Source: Ruegeria intermedia (lineage in GTDB: Bacteria > Pseudomonadota > Alphaproteobacteria > Rhodobacterales > Rhodobacteraceae). From it: DNA of 64,000 nucleotides. The stretch is taken from assembly GCF_900129345.1 (NCBI RefSeq), contig NZ_FQVK01000001.1, forward strand, positions 273,393 to 337,392, in the 5' to 3' direction. Below the pieces are notes generated by a model. The model did no database searches. It saw only the letters and a program-made list of their open reading frames with translations, and had not been told where the DNA came from. The position numbers and the translations under genes were made by a program. Shown piece after piece: positions 51,254 to 60,014 of the stretch (position 1 is its first letter; each line of letters opens with the position of its first letter).

Positions 51254-52459
51254 ATGCTGTGGGATGCGCTGACCCTGCAGTTGGGCTACAACGCCACTTT
51301 GGTCGCCATCGGCGCGACGCTTCTGGGATTTGCCGCCGGGGTGACCGGTACCTTCCTGTTTCTGCGCAAACGGGCGCTGGTCAGCGATGCGATCAGCCAT
51401 GCGACCCTGCCGGGTGTCTGCATCGCCTTCATGGTGATGGTGGCGCTGGGCGGTGACGGGCGCAACCTGCCCGGCCTGCTGGCGGGATCGGCTCTGTCGG
51501 CCTGGGTGGGGCTGTTGTGCATCAACGGGCTGACCCGGCGCACCCGGTTGGCCGAGGACGCGGCGATCGGCGCCGTCCTGTCGGTGTTCTTCGGGTTCGG
51601 CGTGGTGCTGCTGACGGTGATCCAGACGATGGGCGTTGGCCGTCAGGCGGGGCTCGAGGGGTTCCTGCTGGGCTCGACCGCGGGGATGCTGTTTGCCGAC
51701 GCGCTGATCATCGCGGTGGGCGGCGCAGCGACCGTGCTGCTGGTCATGATCCTGCGTCGCCCGATGCTGATGGTGGCCTTCGACGCCGAATACGCGGCGG
51801 CCACGGGGGTGCCGGTGCATCGCGTTGACCTGGCGATGATGGGCCTGGTGATGGCGGTCACGGTGATCGGGCTGAAGATCGTCGGCCTGATCCTGATCGT
51901 GGCCCTGCTGATCATCCCGCCGGTCACGGCGCGGTTCTGGTCGGACCGGGCAGATCGGGTGGTTCTGCTGTCGGGGATCGCCGGGGGGCTGGCGGGGTAT
52001 CTGGGCGCGGCCGTGTCCGCCTCGGCCCCGAACCTTCCGACCGGACCGATCATCGTGCTGATCAGCTTCGCGCTCTTTGCGCTGTCGCTGTTGCTGGCGC
52101 CGGCGCGCGGGGTCTTGGCGGCGGTGCTGCGTCACCGGCGGTTTCAGCGCCGCGTCCATGTCCGGCAGGGTCTGTTGGCCCTGGCGCAGGGGCAGGAAGT
52201 CTATGAGCCCTACACCCGGCGCCTGTTGCGCCGGGCCGGGCTGATGCGCGCCGACGGCGTGGCCACCGAAGCGGGCCGGGCGCGGGCCGCCAAGGCGTTG
52301 CGCGACGAAAGGCGCTGGGGCCTCGTGCGCGCGGACCAGACGCACGAAGCCGCCGCGGCGCAATATGACGGCCTGCGCGACATCGAAACCGTCCTGACCC
52401 GCGATCAGATCGACGAGATCGACCGCCGGATCGGCCCCCCGCACGAGGTGCGCGCATGA
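51254..52459 (+). CDS. Mn/Zn ABC transporter permease with C-terminal winged-helix-like domain
   Basis: A 401-residue ABC-3 permease. The first ~285 residues hold about eight membrane helices with the family blocks RKRALVSDAISHATLPGVCI and KIVGLILIVALLIIPPVTA. After residue ~290 follows a charged soluble extension (RQGLLALAQGQEVYEPYTRRLLRRAGLMRADGVATEAG), which resembles the winged helix of DtxR-type metalloregulators seen on some SitC/TroC permeases. Whether it senses metal is unknown. Start ATG three bases after the ATPase stop. Confidence 0.9.
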   Translation: MLWDALTLQLGYNATLVAIGATLLGFAAGVTGTFLFLRKRALVSDAISHATLPGVCIAFMVMVALGGDGRNLPGLLAGSALSAWVGLLCINGLTRRTRLAEDAAIGAVLSVFFGFGVVLLTVIQTMGVGRQAGLEGFLLGSTAGMLFADALIIAVGGAATVLLVMILRRPMLMVAFDAEYAAATGVPVHRVDLAMMGLVMAVTVIGLKIVGLILIVALLIIPPVTARFWSDRADRVVLLSGIAGGLAGYLGAAVSASAPNLPTGPIIVLISFALFALSLLLAPARGVLAAVLRHRRFQRRVHVRQGLLALAQGQEVYEPYTRRLLRRAGLMRADGVATEAGRARAAKALRDERRWGLVRADQTHEAAAAQYDGLRDIETVLTRDQIDEIDRRIGPPHEVRA

Positions 52460-53385
52460 GCGGCGAAGAATTCGTTCCCCTTTCCTTGACGCCGCTGCTG
52501 ATCGGCATCTGCGCGGCGGTGGCCTGTGCGCTGCCGGGCAACTTCCTGCTGCTGCGCCGGCAGGCGCTGATCGGCGATGCGATCAGCCATGTGGTGCTGC
52601 CGGGCATCGTGGTGGCGTTTCTGCTGACCGGGGTGATCTCGACTTGGCCGATGATGCTGGGCGCGGCGGGCGCGGCCGCGGTGGCGGTGATTTTGATCGA
52701 GGCCATCCGACGGCTGGGCCGGATCGAGCCGGGCGCAGCGATGGGCGTTGTGTTCACCACCATGTTCGCCGCCGGTGTGCTGCTGCTGGAACAGACCGAC
52801 ACCTCGAGCGTGCATCTGGACGTGGAACATGCGCTCTACGGCAATCTGGAAAGCCTGATCTGGCTGGATGCAACGGGCTGGGCCTCACTGCTGGACCCTA
52901 AGGCGCTGGCCGGGCTGCCGCCGGAACTGCCGCGGATCGCGGTCACGCTGCTGGCCGTCGCGCTGTTCATTGGGCTGTTCTGGCGGCCGCTCAAGATTTC
53001 GACCTTCGACGAAGGATTTGCCCGCACGATCGGCATCCGCACCGGCGCGCTGGGCCTTGCGCTGGTGCTGGTCGCGGCGATCTCGGCGGTGGCGGCGTTC
53101 GACGCGGTGGGCTCGATCATCGTGATCGCGATGTTCATCTGCCCGCCCGCCGCCGCAAGGATGATGACCAACCGGCTCGAGGCGCAGATCGGCTGGAGCG
53201 TTCTGTTCGCGGTTCTGTCGGCGGTGATCGGCTATGTTCTGGCGGGCTATGGGCCGCTGTGGCTGGGTTGGGCCGATGCGGTCAGTGCCGCTGGCATGAT
53301 CGCCACGGTCTCGGGCGTCATCCTGGTCCTGGCCGCTGCTTTCGGGCCATGCCGCGGACGGGCGGGGGCGCCGGGCACCGGTTGA
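52456..53385 (+). CDS. Mn/Zn ABC transporter, second permease
   Basis: A 309-residue ABC-3 permease with eight or nine helices, LRRQALIGDAISHVVLPGIVVAF, RTIGIRTGALGLALVLVAA and AVGSIIVIAMFICPPAAARM. No extra C-terminal domain. It overlaps the first permease by ATGA; two different permeases should form the channel heterodimer. The 282 bases after it contain no gene I can support. Confidence 0.95.
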   Translation: MSGEEFVPLSLTPLLIGICAAVACALPGNFLLLRRQALIGDAISHVVLPGIVVAFLLTGVISTWPMMLGAAGAAAVAVILIEAIRRLGRIEPGAAMGVVFTTMFAAGVLLLEQTDTSSVHLDVEHALYGNLESLIWLDATGWASLLDPKALAGLPPELPRIAVTLLAVALFIGLFWRPLKISTFDEGFARTIGIRTGALGLALVLVAAISAVAAFDAVGSIIVIAMFICPPAAARMMTNRLEAQIGWSVLFAVLSAVIGYVLAGYGPLWLGWADAVSAAGMIATVSGVILVLAAAFGPCRGRAGAPGTG

Positions 53386-53667
53386 CCCCGCAGGTTTTCG
53401 CCGCCGCGACCCGCGCCGCTTCGGCCAAACTTCGCCGAGACCGGGCGGGCCGGAAATCAGGGCGCGCTTTGTGCGGCGCATCGTGCTAGAACCCCGGCCA
53501 TTGCAAAATGCACGACCACCACTCACCACGGGTCGTCCGGGCAGTCATTGTGATACAGGCAACCTGTCGAGCTTGCCGTTTTCGATGGCCCGGACGATCC
53601 GGCCCCTTCTCCTGAATTTGCTCAAACCTGTGGTAGAATCGCGCGCGGCCGTGCTAGGTCTAGCGGT

Positions 53668-55530
53668 ATGGCGCAGGCAAACCCCAATATCAGCGAAAAT
53701 CGCCCCGTAATCCGGCAACTCGACGAGGCCGCGATCAACCGTATCGCCGCCGGTGAAGTGGTCGAACGTCCGGCCTCGGCCGTCAAGGAGCTGGTGGAGA
53801 ACGCCATCGACGCAGGCGCCACCCGGATCGCCATCGACATCGCCGATGGCGGCAAGACCTTGATTCGCGTCACCGACGACGGATGCGGCATCGCGCCCGA
53901 GGATCTGCCGCTGGCCCTGTCGCGCCACGCGACCTCCAAGATCGACGGGTCGGACCTGCTCAACATCCACACCTTCGGGTTCCGGGGCGAGGCGCTGCCC
54001 TCGCTGGGGGCGGTGGGGCGTCTGACCATCACCAGCCGCGCGCCGGGGGCCGAGGCGGCCCAGATCCGCGTCGCCGGCGGCAAGATGGAACCGGTGAAAC
54101 CCGCCGCCCTGCGCACCGGCACCGTGGTCGAGCTGCGCGACCTGTTCTATGCCACGCCCGCGCGGCTGAAATTCATGCGCACCGACCGGGCCGAGGCGCA
54201 GGCGATCTCGGACACGGTCAAGCGGCTGGCCATGGCGGAACCCTCCATCACCTTCACCCTGCGCGATGTCTCGGGCGGGGGCGAGGGGCGCGTGGTGTTC
54301 CGCGCCGACCGCGAGAACGGAGACCTGTTCGACGCGCTGCACGCCCGTCTGGCCCGCATCCTGGGCCGCGAGTTCGCCGAGAATGCCTTACGGATCGACG
54401 CCACCCGCGAGGGGATTCGGCTCTATGGCTACGCCGCGCTGCCCACCTATTCGCGCGGGGCCGCGGTGGCGCAGTTCCTGTTCGTCAACGGCCGGCCGGT
54501 GCGCGACAAGATGCTGACCGGGGCCCTGCGCGCGGCCTATTTCGATTTCCTCAGCCGCGACCGGCACCCGGCGGCGGCGCTGTTCGTCGACTGCGAGCCG
54601 ACTCTGGTCGACGTGAACGTGCACCCGGCGAAATCCGAGGTGCGCTTCCGCGATCCCGGCGTGGCGCGCGGGCTGATCGTCTCGAGCCTGCGTCACGCGC
54701 TGGCCGAGGCGGGGCACCGCGCCTCGACCACCGTGGCCAACGCGACGCTGGGCGCGATGCGGCCCGAGCCGGCCCCGGCGGCGCCCGCGCGGGTCTATCA
54801 GATGGACCGGCCCTCGCCCGCGGCGCGGGCCATGGCCTATCAGGCGCAGGCGCCCGGCTTTGCCGATCTGGCCAATGCCTACAGCGGCAGCGTGGTCGAA
54901 CCGGTGGCCGAACCCGCCTCTGCGCAGCCCGACCAGACGCCGCCCGAACATCTGCCCCTGGGGGCCGCGCGCGGTCAGGTGCATGAAAACTACATCATCG
55001 CCCAGACCGCGGACGGCATGGTGATCGTGGACCAGCACGCCGCGCATGAACGGCTGGTCTATGAGAAACTCAAGAAGCAGATCGCCGAGAACGGCGTGGC
55101 CGCACAGGCGCTGCTGATCCCCGAGATCGTGGAACTCTCCGAGGGCGACTGCGCCCGCCTGCTCGCGGTGGCCGATGACCTGTCGCGCCTCGGCCTGACC
55201 ATCGAGCCCTTCGGCGGCGGCGCGGTGGCGGTGCGCGAAACCCCGGCCATTTTGGGCGAGGTCAACGCGCGAGCGATGATCCTGGATATTCTGGACGAAC
55301 TGGCCGATCAGGGCGAAAGCCAGACGGTGCAGGCACGGATCGAGGCGATCCTCAGCCGGGTGGCCTGCCATGGCTCGGTCCGCTCGGGCCGCCGGATGCG
55401 CGCCGAAGAGATGAACGCCCTGCTGCGCGAGATGGAGGCCACGCCCCATTCCGGCCAGTGCAACCACGGGCGGCCCACTTACGTGGAACTGAAGCTGAGC
55501 GATATCGAAAGGTTGTTCGGCCGCAGTTGA
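53668..55530 (+). CDS. mutL: DNA mismatch repair protein MutL
   Basis: A 620-residue GHKL ATPase that links MutS to strand excision. N-terminal ATP-binding blocks: [47 protein letters not shown] [15 protein letters not shown] and [12 protein letters not shown] variable linker (~330-430) then the dimerisation/endonuclease domain with [15 protein letters not shown] and [11 protein letters not shown]. The DQHAAHER and C-terminal [10 protein letters not shown] motifs match endonuclease-type MutL (not the E. coli type), consistent with no mutH. Start ATG after a weak site. Confidence 0.97.
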   Translation: MAQANPNISENRPVIRQLDEAAINRIAAGEVVERPASAVKELVENAIDAGATRIAIDIADGGKTLIRVTDDGCGIAPEDLPLALSRHATSKIDGSDLLNIHTFGFRGEALPSLGAVGRLTITSRAPGAEAAQIRVAGGKMEPVKPAALRTGTVVELRDLFYATPARLKFMRTDRAEAQAISDTVKRLAMAEPSITFTLRDVSGGGEGRVVFRADRENGDLFDALHARLARILGREFAENALRIDATREGIRLYGYAALPTYSRGAAVAQFLFVNGRPVRDKMLTGALRAAYFDFLSRDRHPAAALFVDCEPTLVDVNVHPAKSEVRFRDPGVARGLIVSSLRHALAEAGHRASTTVANATLGAMRPEPAPAAPARVYQMDRPSPAARAMAYQAQAPGFADLANAYSGSVVEPVAEPASAQPDQTPPEHLPLGAARGQVHENYIIAQTADGMVIVDQHAAHERLVYEKLKKQIAENGVAAQALLIPEIVELSEGDCARLLAVADDLSRLGLTIEPFGGGAVAVRETPAILGEVNARAMILDILDELADQGESQTVQARIEAILSRVACHGSVRSGRRMRAEEMNALLREMEATPHSGQCNHGRPTYVELKLSDIERLFGRS

Positions 55531-55587
55531 TCCGGCCGCCGGTCGGCGATAGAAAAGAAGAAACAAAACAAGAACGCGCAGGTTGAG

Positions 55588-56826
55588 ATGATCGAGATTG
55601 CAGGCACCCGATATTCGCTGGAAGACCCCATGGTGATGGCCGCCCTGATCGGGGCGGGGGTGGTTCTGCTGATCCTCGTCCTGCTGTTTCTGGCCCTTCG
55701 CGCGGCCAACCGCTCGGCCCGGATGGCCGAGCCGCTGGCCCGGCAGCTGGCCTATCTGGGCCAGCATGTGCAGCAGTTGGGGCAGGGGCAGGAGCAATTA
55801 CGCGGCGGGTTGCAGCATGTCTCGGACACGCAGGCCAATGCGCAGGTGCAGGTGATCCAGACGGTCGAGGCGCGGCTGTCGGCGGTGCAGCAGCAGATGA
55901 ACGACCGGCTCGCCGACAACGCCATGAAATCCGCCCGCGCACTGGCCGAGATGCAGGAGCGGATGAAGGAAACCCTGCACGGCACGTCGAAACAGACCGC
56001 GACCTCGCTGACCCAGTTGCAAGAGCGTCTGGCCGCCATCGACAAGGCGCAGGACAACATCACCAAGCTGTCGGGCGACGTGCTGTCGCTGCAGGACATC
56101 CTGTCGAACAAGCAGACCCGCGGTGCCTTCGGCGAGATCCAGTTGAACGACATCGTGTCCAAGGCGCTGCCCTCGGACAGCTATGTGCTGCAGGCCACCC
56201 TGTCGAATGGCAGACGCGCCGACTGTCTGATCCGCCTGCCCAACCCGCCGGGGCCCATCGTGATCGACAGCAAGTTCCCGCTGGAGGCCTATGAGGCGCT
56301 GGTGGGCGCGGGCAATGACATGGAGTTGAAGGCGGCGGTGCAGATGTTCCGCAGCACGGTGCGCAAGCACATCACGGACATCTCGACGAAATACATCCTG
56401 GACGGCGAAACCGCCGACGGGGCGCTGATGTTCCTGCCCTCCGAGGCGGTCTATGCCGAGCTGCACGCCAAGTTCCCCGAACTGGTGCAGGAGAGTTTCT
56501 CGAAACGGGTCTGGATCGTCTCGCCCACCACCTGCATGGCCACTCTGAACACGATGCGGGCGATCCTCAAGGACGCGCGGATGCGCGAACAGGCGGGCGC
56601 GATCCGCAAGGAACTGGGCTTGCTGCACAAGGATGTGGAGCGTCTGGGCGACCGGGTGGCCAACCTGGACCGGCATTTCGGTCAGGCGGCCAAGGATATC
56701 TCGGAAATCAAGATCAGCGCCGAAAAGGCGGGTCGCCGGGCGCAGCGGCTGGACAATTTCGATTTCGAGGAACTGGCCCCGGAGGACCGCGCCAACGTGG
56801 TGCCGCTGGGCAAGTCCGAGGGCTGA
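55588..56826 (+). CDS. rmuC: DNA recombination protein RmuC
   Basis: A 412-residue protein: one N-terminal membrane helix (MVMAALIGAGVVLLILVLLFLAL), a long coiled coil (~45-170), then the RmuC nuclease-like domain with NKQTRGAFGEIQLNDIV, LPNPPGPIVIDSKFPLEAYE (catalytic D-x-K) and VRKHITDISTKYI, MFLPSEAVYAELHA, and IVSPTTCMATLNTM. It limits inversions at short repeats. ATG 57 bases after mutL, probably same transcript. Confidence 0.94.
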   Translation: MIEIAGTRYSLEDPMVMAALIGAGVVLLILVLLFLALRAANRSARMAEPLARQLAYLGQHVQQLGQGQEQLRGGLQHVSDTQANAQVQVIQTVEARLSAVQQQMNDRLADNAMKSARALAEMQERMKETLHGTSKQTATSLTQLQERLAAIDKAQDNITKLSGDVLSLQDILSNKQTRGAFGEIQLNDIVSKALPSDSYVLQATLSNGRRADCLIRLPNPPGPIVIDSKFPLEAYEALVGAGNDMELKAAVQMFRSTVRKHITDISTKYILDGETADGALMFLPSEAVYAELHAKFPELVQESFSKRVWIVSPTTCMATLNTMRAILKDARMREQAGAIRKELGLLHKDVERLGDRVANLDRHFGQAAKDISEIKISAEKAGRRAQRLDNFDFEELAPEDRANVVPLGKSEG

Positions 56827-56829
56827 GGC

Positions 56830-57234
56830 CTACTGGATCGACAGGTCCAGATTGTAGCCGACGGTCTTGCCGGTATCCCGGTCATTGCCCATCAGCTAGA
56901 CGCGGATGGTATAATCTCCGTCCTCGGGCAGGGTGATGCGGGCTGTGTTGCCGTCGATCGAGCCGTTGTAGATCGCGACACCGTCGCTGCCCGGCGGCAG
57001 GATATTGAAATAGATCACGCCGTTGCCGTTGGTATCGCTGACCTGAAGTTCGGCGAACAGTTCCTGCGCGCCCTTCGCACCCAGCACATAGTCGAAATAT
57101 TCATCACCCGTGATGGTGCCGTTGACCATGGTGCCGAAATTTCCAGGCTGGAACTTCACCTCGGCCTTCCTTTGGGCCAAGGCCGGAACGGCCACAACGG
57201 CCATGAACAGGGCTGCGAGAGCTTGTTTCAACAT
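56830..57234 (-). pseudogene. Exported hypothetical protein interrupted by an amber codon near its C-terminus
   Basis: The reading frame begins MLKQALAALFMAVVAVPALA (signal peptide) and gives a small beta-rich domain (GTITGDEYFDYVLGAKG, NGNGVIYFNILPPGSDGVAI, LPEDGDYTIRV). A TAG at 56896-56898 stops it at 112 residues. The same frame stays coherent for 21 further codons (GNDRDTGKTVGYNLDLS) to a TAG at 56830-56832, immediately after the rmuC end. The DYTIRV-x-LMGNDRDTGKTVG continuity is what I expect for a full-length member, so the codon was probably Tyr. The product may still be made but truncated. Function unknown. Confidence 0.7.
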
Positions 57235-57290
57235 TCTGCATATCCTCCCGGTGATTTCCGGATCCAAGCCTTGCACACCCGATGGATCGG

Positions 57291-57950
57291 TCAGATTCGC
57301 AGGAAGGGCTGCACCAAACGTGGGATCAGGCCGTTGAACTTCAGCGGAGCGTCGGTCACGGCCAGGCAGATGCAGTCTTCGGACATGTCGGCCACGGGCG
57401 TGTGTTCCAGATCCTCGTCTGCAATCTCGACATCGCCGCGGGCGAAATGATCCACCTCGTCGGAAAACGCGCCTTGCAAGACCATGGTCAGTTCGATGCC
57501 CTTGTGGCCGTGATCCGGCACCGCCGCACCGGCCGGGATGAACAGCAACCGGGCGGTTGCTTCCTTCGTGGTCGGCAGGATGGCTTGCTTGACCCCCATG
57601 CCGATCGGTTTCCAGCGGATGCTGTGCACGTCGCCGCCCACGTAATCCTGCAACGGGGCGGGCAGAACACTGCAGGCCTGGCGCTTGGGTTTCGCCGCAG
57701 GGGCGTTCTGGGCGATCAGCGCCATGGTCGCCGCCAGCGAATCCCGGCTCATCGCCACCGTGTCGTCCTGATCTTCCAGCAGATGCCCGCCGACGGCCTC
57801 GTAGCTTTCCGCGCGCGCGCGGCAATGGTCGCACAGTGAGATGTGCGTGGCGACCATCAGGTCAAATGCCTCGGGCAGGGCGCCCGCGGCATAGGCCATC
57901 AGAAGATCGTCCGTCAGGTGGTGTTTGATCGCGTTGCTCATCTTTGTCAT
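57291..57950 (-). CDS. chrR: ChrR-family zinc anti-sigma factor
   Basis: A 219-residue anti-sigma factor that holds RpoE inactive until singlet oxygen or related stress. The N-terminal zinc anti-sigma domain has an early His (KHHLTDDLLMAYAAG) and HISLCDHCRAR (H-x3-C-x2-C). The C-terminal half is a cupin (LLFIPAGAAVPDHGHKGIELTMVLQG) with metal-type histidines, needed for the singlet-oxygen response in Rhodobacter. It follows rpoE by one base; ATG 57941 is an alternative start. Confidence 0.94.
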   Translation of the reverse strand: MTKMSNAIKHHLTDDLLMAYAAGALPEAFDLMVATHISLCDHCRARAESYEAVGGHLLEDQDDTVAMSRDSLAATMALIAQNAPAAKPKRQACSVLPAPLQDYVGGDVHSIRWKPIGMGVKQAILPTTKEATARLLFIPAGAAVPDHGHKGIELTMVLQGAFSDEVDHFARGDVEIADEDLEHTPVADMSEDCICLAVTDAPLKFNGLIPRLVQPFLRI

Positions 57951-57951
57951 C

Positions 57952-58509
57952 TCAGTTCATCGCATGGCGCAGACGGTCCAGCGCCAGCCGTATTCTCGAC
58001 TTGATCGTGCCCAGCGGCAAACCCGTCTGCGCGGCAATCTCGCGGTGGCTCAGGTCTCCGAAATAGGCCTTCACGATCAGTTCCCTTTGCGCCTCGGGCA
58101 GCGCGCGCAGGGCCGTGCGCAACTGCGCCGTTTCCTGCTGCATCGCAACCACGTCCGCCTGTTCGGGCTCTGCTTCGGGTCCCCAGGTCAGGTCTTCAGG
58201 TTCGGGGCGCCGTTGTTTGCGCAGCGCGTCGATGCGTTTGTTCCGCGCGATCGTGAAGACCCATGTGGATACCGTCGCCCGCGTCGGGTCGAACAGATGG
58301 GCCTTGTGCCACAGCGTCGCCATCACCTCCTGCGCGCATTCCTCGGCCAGAGCGGCGTCGGACCCCGAGCGGATCAGGAACGCCTTGACCCTTGGAGCAA
58401 AGTGCTGGAACAGCTCGGCAAAGGCCGCCTGATCCTGCGCCTCGCGGATGCGTTTCACGTGGTCGACCCACGGGCACCGCGCTGCGCCATTCGATTGTGT
58501 TCCGTTCAC
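57952..58509 (-). CDS. rpoE: ECF sigma factor RpoE (ECF11)
   Basis: A 185-residue extracytoplasmic-function sigma factor. Region 2: AFAELFQHFAPRVKAFLIRSG, EECAQEVMATLWHKAHLFDP, STWVFTIARNKRIDALRKQ. Region 4: ALPEAQRELIVKAYFGDLSHREIAAQTGLPLGTIKSRIRLALDRLR. The start is GTG at 58509, with AAGGGA four bases upstream; it gives the normal ECF11 length. An in-frame ATG at 58608 would sit within ~5 bases of the predicted -10 of its own promoter and cannot be used from that promoter except as a leaderless mRNA. The chrR gene follows. Confidence 0.93.
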   Translation of the reverse strand: MNGTQSNGAARCPWVDHVKRIREAQDQAAFAELFQHFAPRVKAFLIRSGSDAALAEECAQEVMATLWHKAHLFDPTRATVSTWVFTIARNKRIDALRKQRRPEPEDLTWGPEAEPEQADVVAMQQETAQLRTALRALPEAQRELIVKAYFGDLSHREIAAQTGLPLGTIKSRIRLALDRLRHAMN

Positions 58510-58612
58510 CGAACTTCCCTTGGTTCGTTTGCTGCCGCCGTGGGCGCGCCGCGGCGCGGTTCCTGCCGCGGCACTGTCCAAATCAACGGTGTCGATCTCG
58601 GTAAACATAACC

Positions 58613-58642
58613 GCATTACGACGCTCGGCCCAAGCTGGATCA
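58613..58642 (-). promoter_or_regulatory. RpoE (ECF11)-type promoter for rpoE-chrR
   Basis: On the minus strand TGATCC (58642-58637) is followed after 18 bases by TAATGC (58618-58613). TGATCC as -35 with a TA-starting -10 at this distance is the pattern I recall for Rhodobacter RpoE promoters, giving autoregulation. Transcription would start near 58606, leaving a leader of ~95 bases. Confidence 0.72.
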
Positions 58643-58658
58643 CAGGAAACGGGATTTT

Positions 58659-58688
58659 TGATCCGAATACGGATAATTTTCGTACACA
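58659..58688 (+). promoter_or_regulatory. RpoE (ECF11)-type promoter for the DUF1365 gene
   Basis: On the plus strand TGATCC (58659-58664), an 18-base spacer and TACACA (58683-58688). It has the same -35 and the same spacing as the opposite promoter, and lies 58 bases before the DUF1365 ATG. It implies RpoE control of that gene. Confidence 0.7.
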
Positions 58689-58695
58689 AACTAAC

Positions 58696-58719
58696 GGCCG
58701 CACGAAAAGCCGTGCGGCC
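58696..58719 (+). other. Stem-loop at the 5' end of the DUF1365 mRNA
   Basis: Perfect 9-base stem GGCCGCACG / CGTGCGGCC with loop AAAAGC, starting almost at the predicted transcription start of the RpoE-type promoter. No T-run follows. It may stabilise the mRNA or act in regulation. Confidence 0.6.
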
Positions 58720-58746
58720 TCAAGCAGTTGAATACGGCACCGGTTC

Positions 58747-59517
58747 ATGACTTCGATCGACTTCGTCCCCGCCCACACCTTTCACGGCAGGAAAGGTGCC
58801 ATCCAGAACGCCTTTCGCTATTCGGTCGACTACATTCTGTTCGATCCCGAAGCCCGGCCGCGGACGCCGCTTCTGTTCTCGGTGGACCGCGCCAACATCA
58901 CCAATTGGCGCACCCGCGACCACGGCGGCCTGCCGGGGCGGGGCAGCGGGGCCGCCTGGCTGCGCGCGCGCCTGCGCGAGATGGACATCCCGCAGCCCGC
59001 CCGGATCGCCCTGCTGACGCAACCCAGGGTCTTTGGCCATGTGTTCAACCCGGTCAGTTTCTGGTTCTGCCTCGATGACGCGGACCAACCCTATGCAGTC
59101 GTGGCCGAGGTCACGAATACCCACGGCACGCGCCACAGCTATGTCTGCCACAAGCCCGGATTCACACCGATCGGGCCATCGGATCGCATCCGGGCAGAGA
59201 AGCGCATGCATGTGTCCCCGTTCCAGAAGATCGAGGGGACATATACCTTCCGCTTCGATTTCCGGCCCGACCGGGTTGGCGTTTGGATCGACTATGGGCG
59301 CGATGGGGGCGGGCTGATTGCCACGCTTACCGGCCCGCGCCGGGCGCTCACCAACCGGGCGATCCTGTGGTCGTTGCTTCGGCGGCCATTCGGGGCCCGG
59401 CGTGCGGTGTTTCTGATCCACTGGCAGGCGCTCAGGCTGTGGGTCAGGAAAGCGCCCTTCCTGCCGTTCCGCACCGCGCCGGTGCCGGCCGAGCCCGTGT
59501 CGCGGACGCACGAGTGA
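58747..59517 (+). CDS. DUF1365 protein
   Basis: A 256-residue cytoplasmic protein of the DUF1365 family. Blocks: HTFHGRKGAIQNAFRYSVDYILFD, RIALLTQPRVFGHVFNPVSFWFCLD, VVAEVTNTHGTRHSY and HVSPFQKIEGTYTFRFD. The biochemical function is unknown; such genes normally sit next to an FAD amine oxidase and cyclopropane-fatty-acid synthase (cfa), and in Rhodobacter belong to the RpoE regulon for membrane-lipid modification. Here the partners are absent and the gene stands alone downstream of an RpoE-type promoter. Weak ribosome site. Confidence 0.92.
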   Translation: MTSIDFVPAHTFHGRKGAIQNAFRYSVDYILFDPEARPRTPLLFSVDRANITNWRTRDHGGLPGRGSGAAWLRARLREMDIPQPARIALLTQPRVFGHVFNPVSFWFCLDDADQPYAVVAEVTNTHGTRHSYVCHKPGFTPIGPSDRIRAEKRMHVSPFQKIEGTYTFRFDFRPDRVGVWIDYGRDGGGLIATLTGPRRALTNRAILWSLLRRPFGARRAVFLIHWQALRLWVRKAPFLPFRTAPVPAEPVSRTHE

Positions 59518-59602
59518 CCGGCGCAATTTGCGCAAGATCAAGGACGACGCCCGGTGCCGATGGTTCAGATGGGTGCAGACGCGGACAGAGGAGTTGACAC
59601 CG

Positions 59603-59920
59603 ATGCTGGAAATCTCGCCCAGAAAAGTGGCTCAGGTTGCCCTGATGGGGCGCGAACTGGACCGGGCCGAAGGCGAATTGCGCGCCTTCATCGACCGGAT
59701 GAGCGAGGACGAACAGGCCGAACTGGTGGCGATCATGTGGATCGGCCGCGAAAGCTTTTTCCCCGAGGACCTGGCCGAGGCGATTGCGACGGCCAAGGCC
59801 GAGGCCTCGACCCCCTGCGCCGACTACCTGATCGGCACGCCGCACCTGTCGGATCATCTGGAGAACGGTCTGGACGCGCTGGGGATTTCCGCCGAGGACG
59901 TGGAAAACGATCTGATGTGA
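59603..59920 (+). CDS. DUF3775 protein
   Basis: A 105-residue protein: MLEISPRKVAQVALMGRELDRAE, FIDRMSEDEQAELVAIMWIGRESF, then a helical tail HLSDHLENGLDALGI. It fits DUF3775, short acidic proteins common in Rhodobacterales, function unknown. AGAGGAG before ATG fixes the start; sequence upstream in frame is not conserved-looking. Confidence 0.82.
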   Translation: MLEISPRKVAQVALMGRELDRAEGELRAFIDRMSEDEQAELVAIMWIGRESFFPEDLAEAIATAKAEASTPCADYLIGTPHLSDHLENGLDALGISAEDVENDLM

Positions 59921-59929
59921 GCGTGTCAG

Positions 59930-59978
59930 CGAGGGGCCAGCCCCTCGTGCCCCCGGAGTATTTTCGAAAAGAAGAAGA
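59930..59978. repeat. Hairpin plus CCCCCGGAGTATTTTC intergenic repeat (copy 2)
   Basis: Stem CGAGGGGC / GCCCCTCG (59930-59947) followed by CCCCCGGAGTATTTTCGAAA and an A/G tail GAAGAAGAAC. It matches copy 1 near 23120-23187 in layout and core (CCCCCG-R-R-N-TATTTTC). It comes right after the DUF3775 stop. Confidence 0.65.
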
Positions 59979-60005
59979 ACAGGGCGCGGCGGGTTCCCCG
60001 CGCCC
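59973..60005 (-). terminator. Terminator of the saccharopine dehydrogenase operon
   Basis: On the minus strand stem GGGCGCGG / CCGCGCCC is followed by TGTTCTTCTTCTTTTCG. It is 10 bases past the stop codon of the LYS9-like gene. Confidence 0.75.
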
Positions 60006-60014
60006 TTTGATCTG

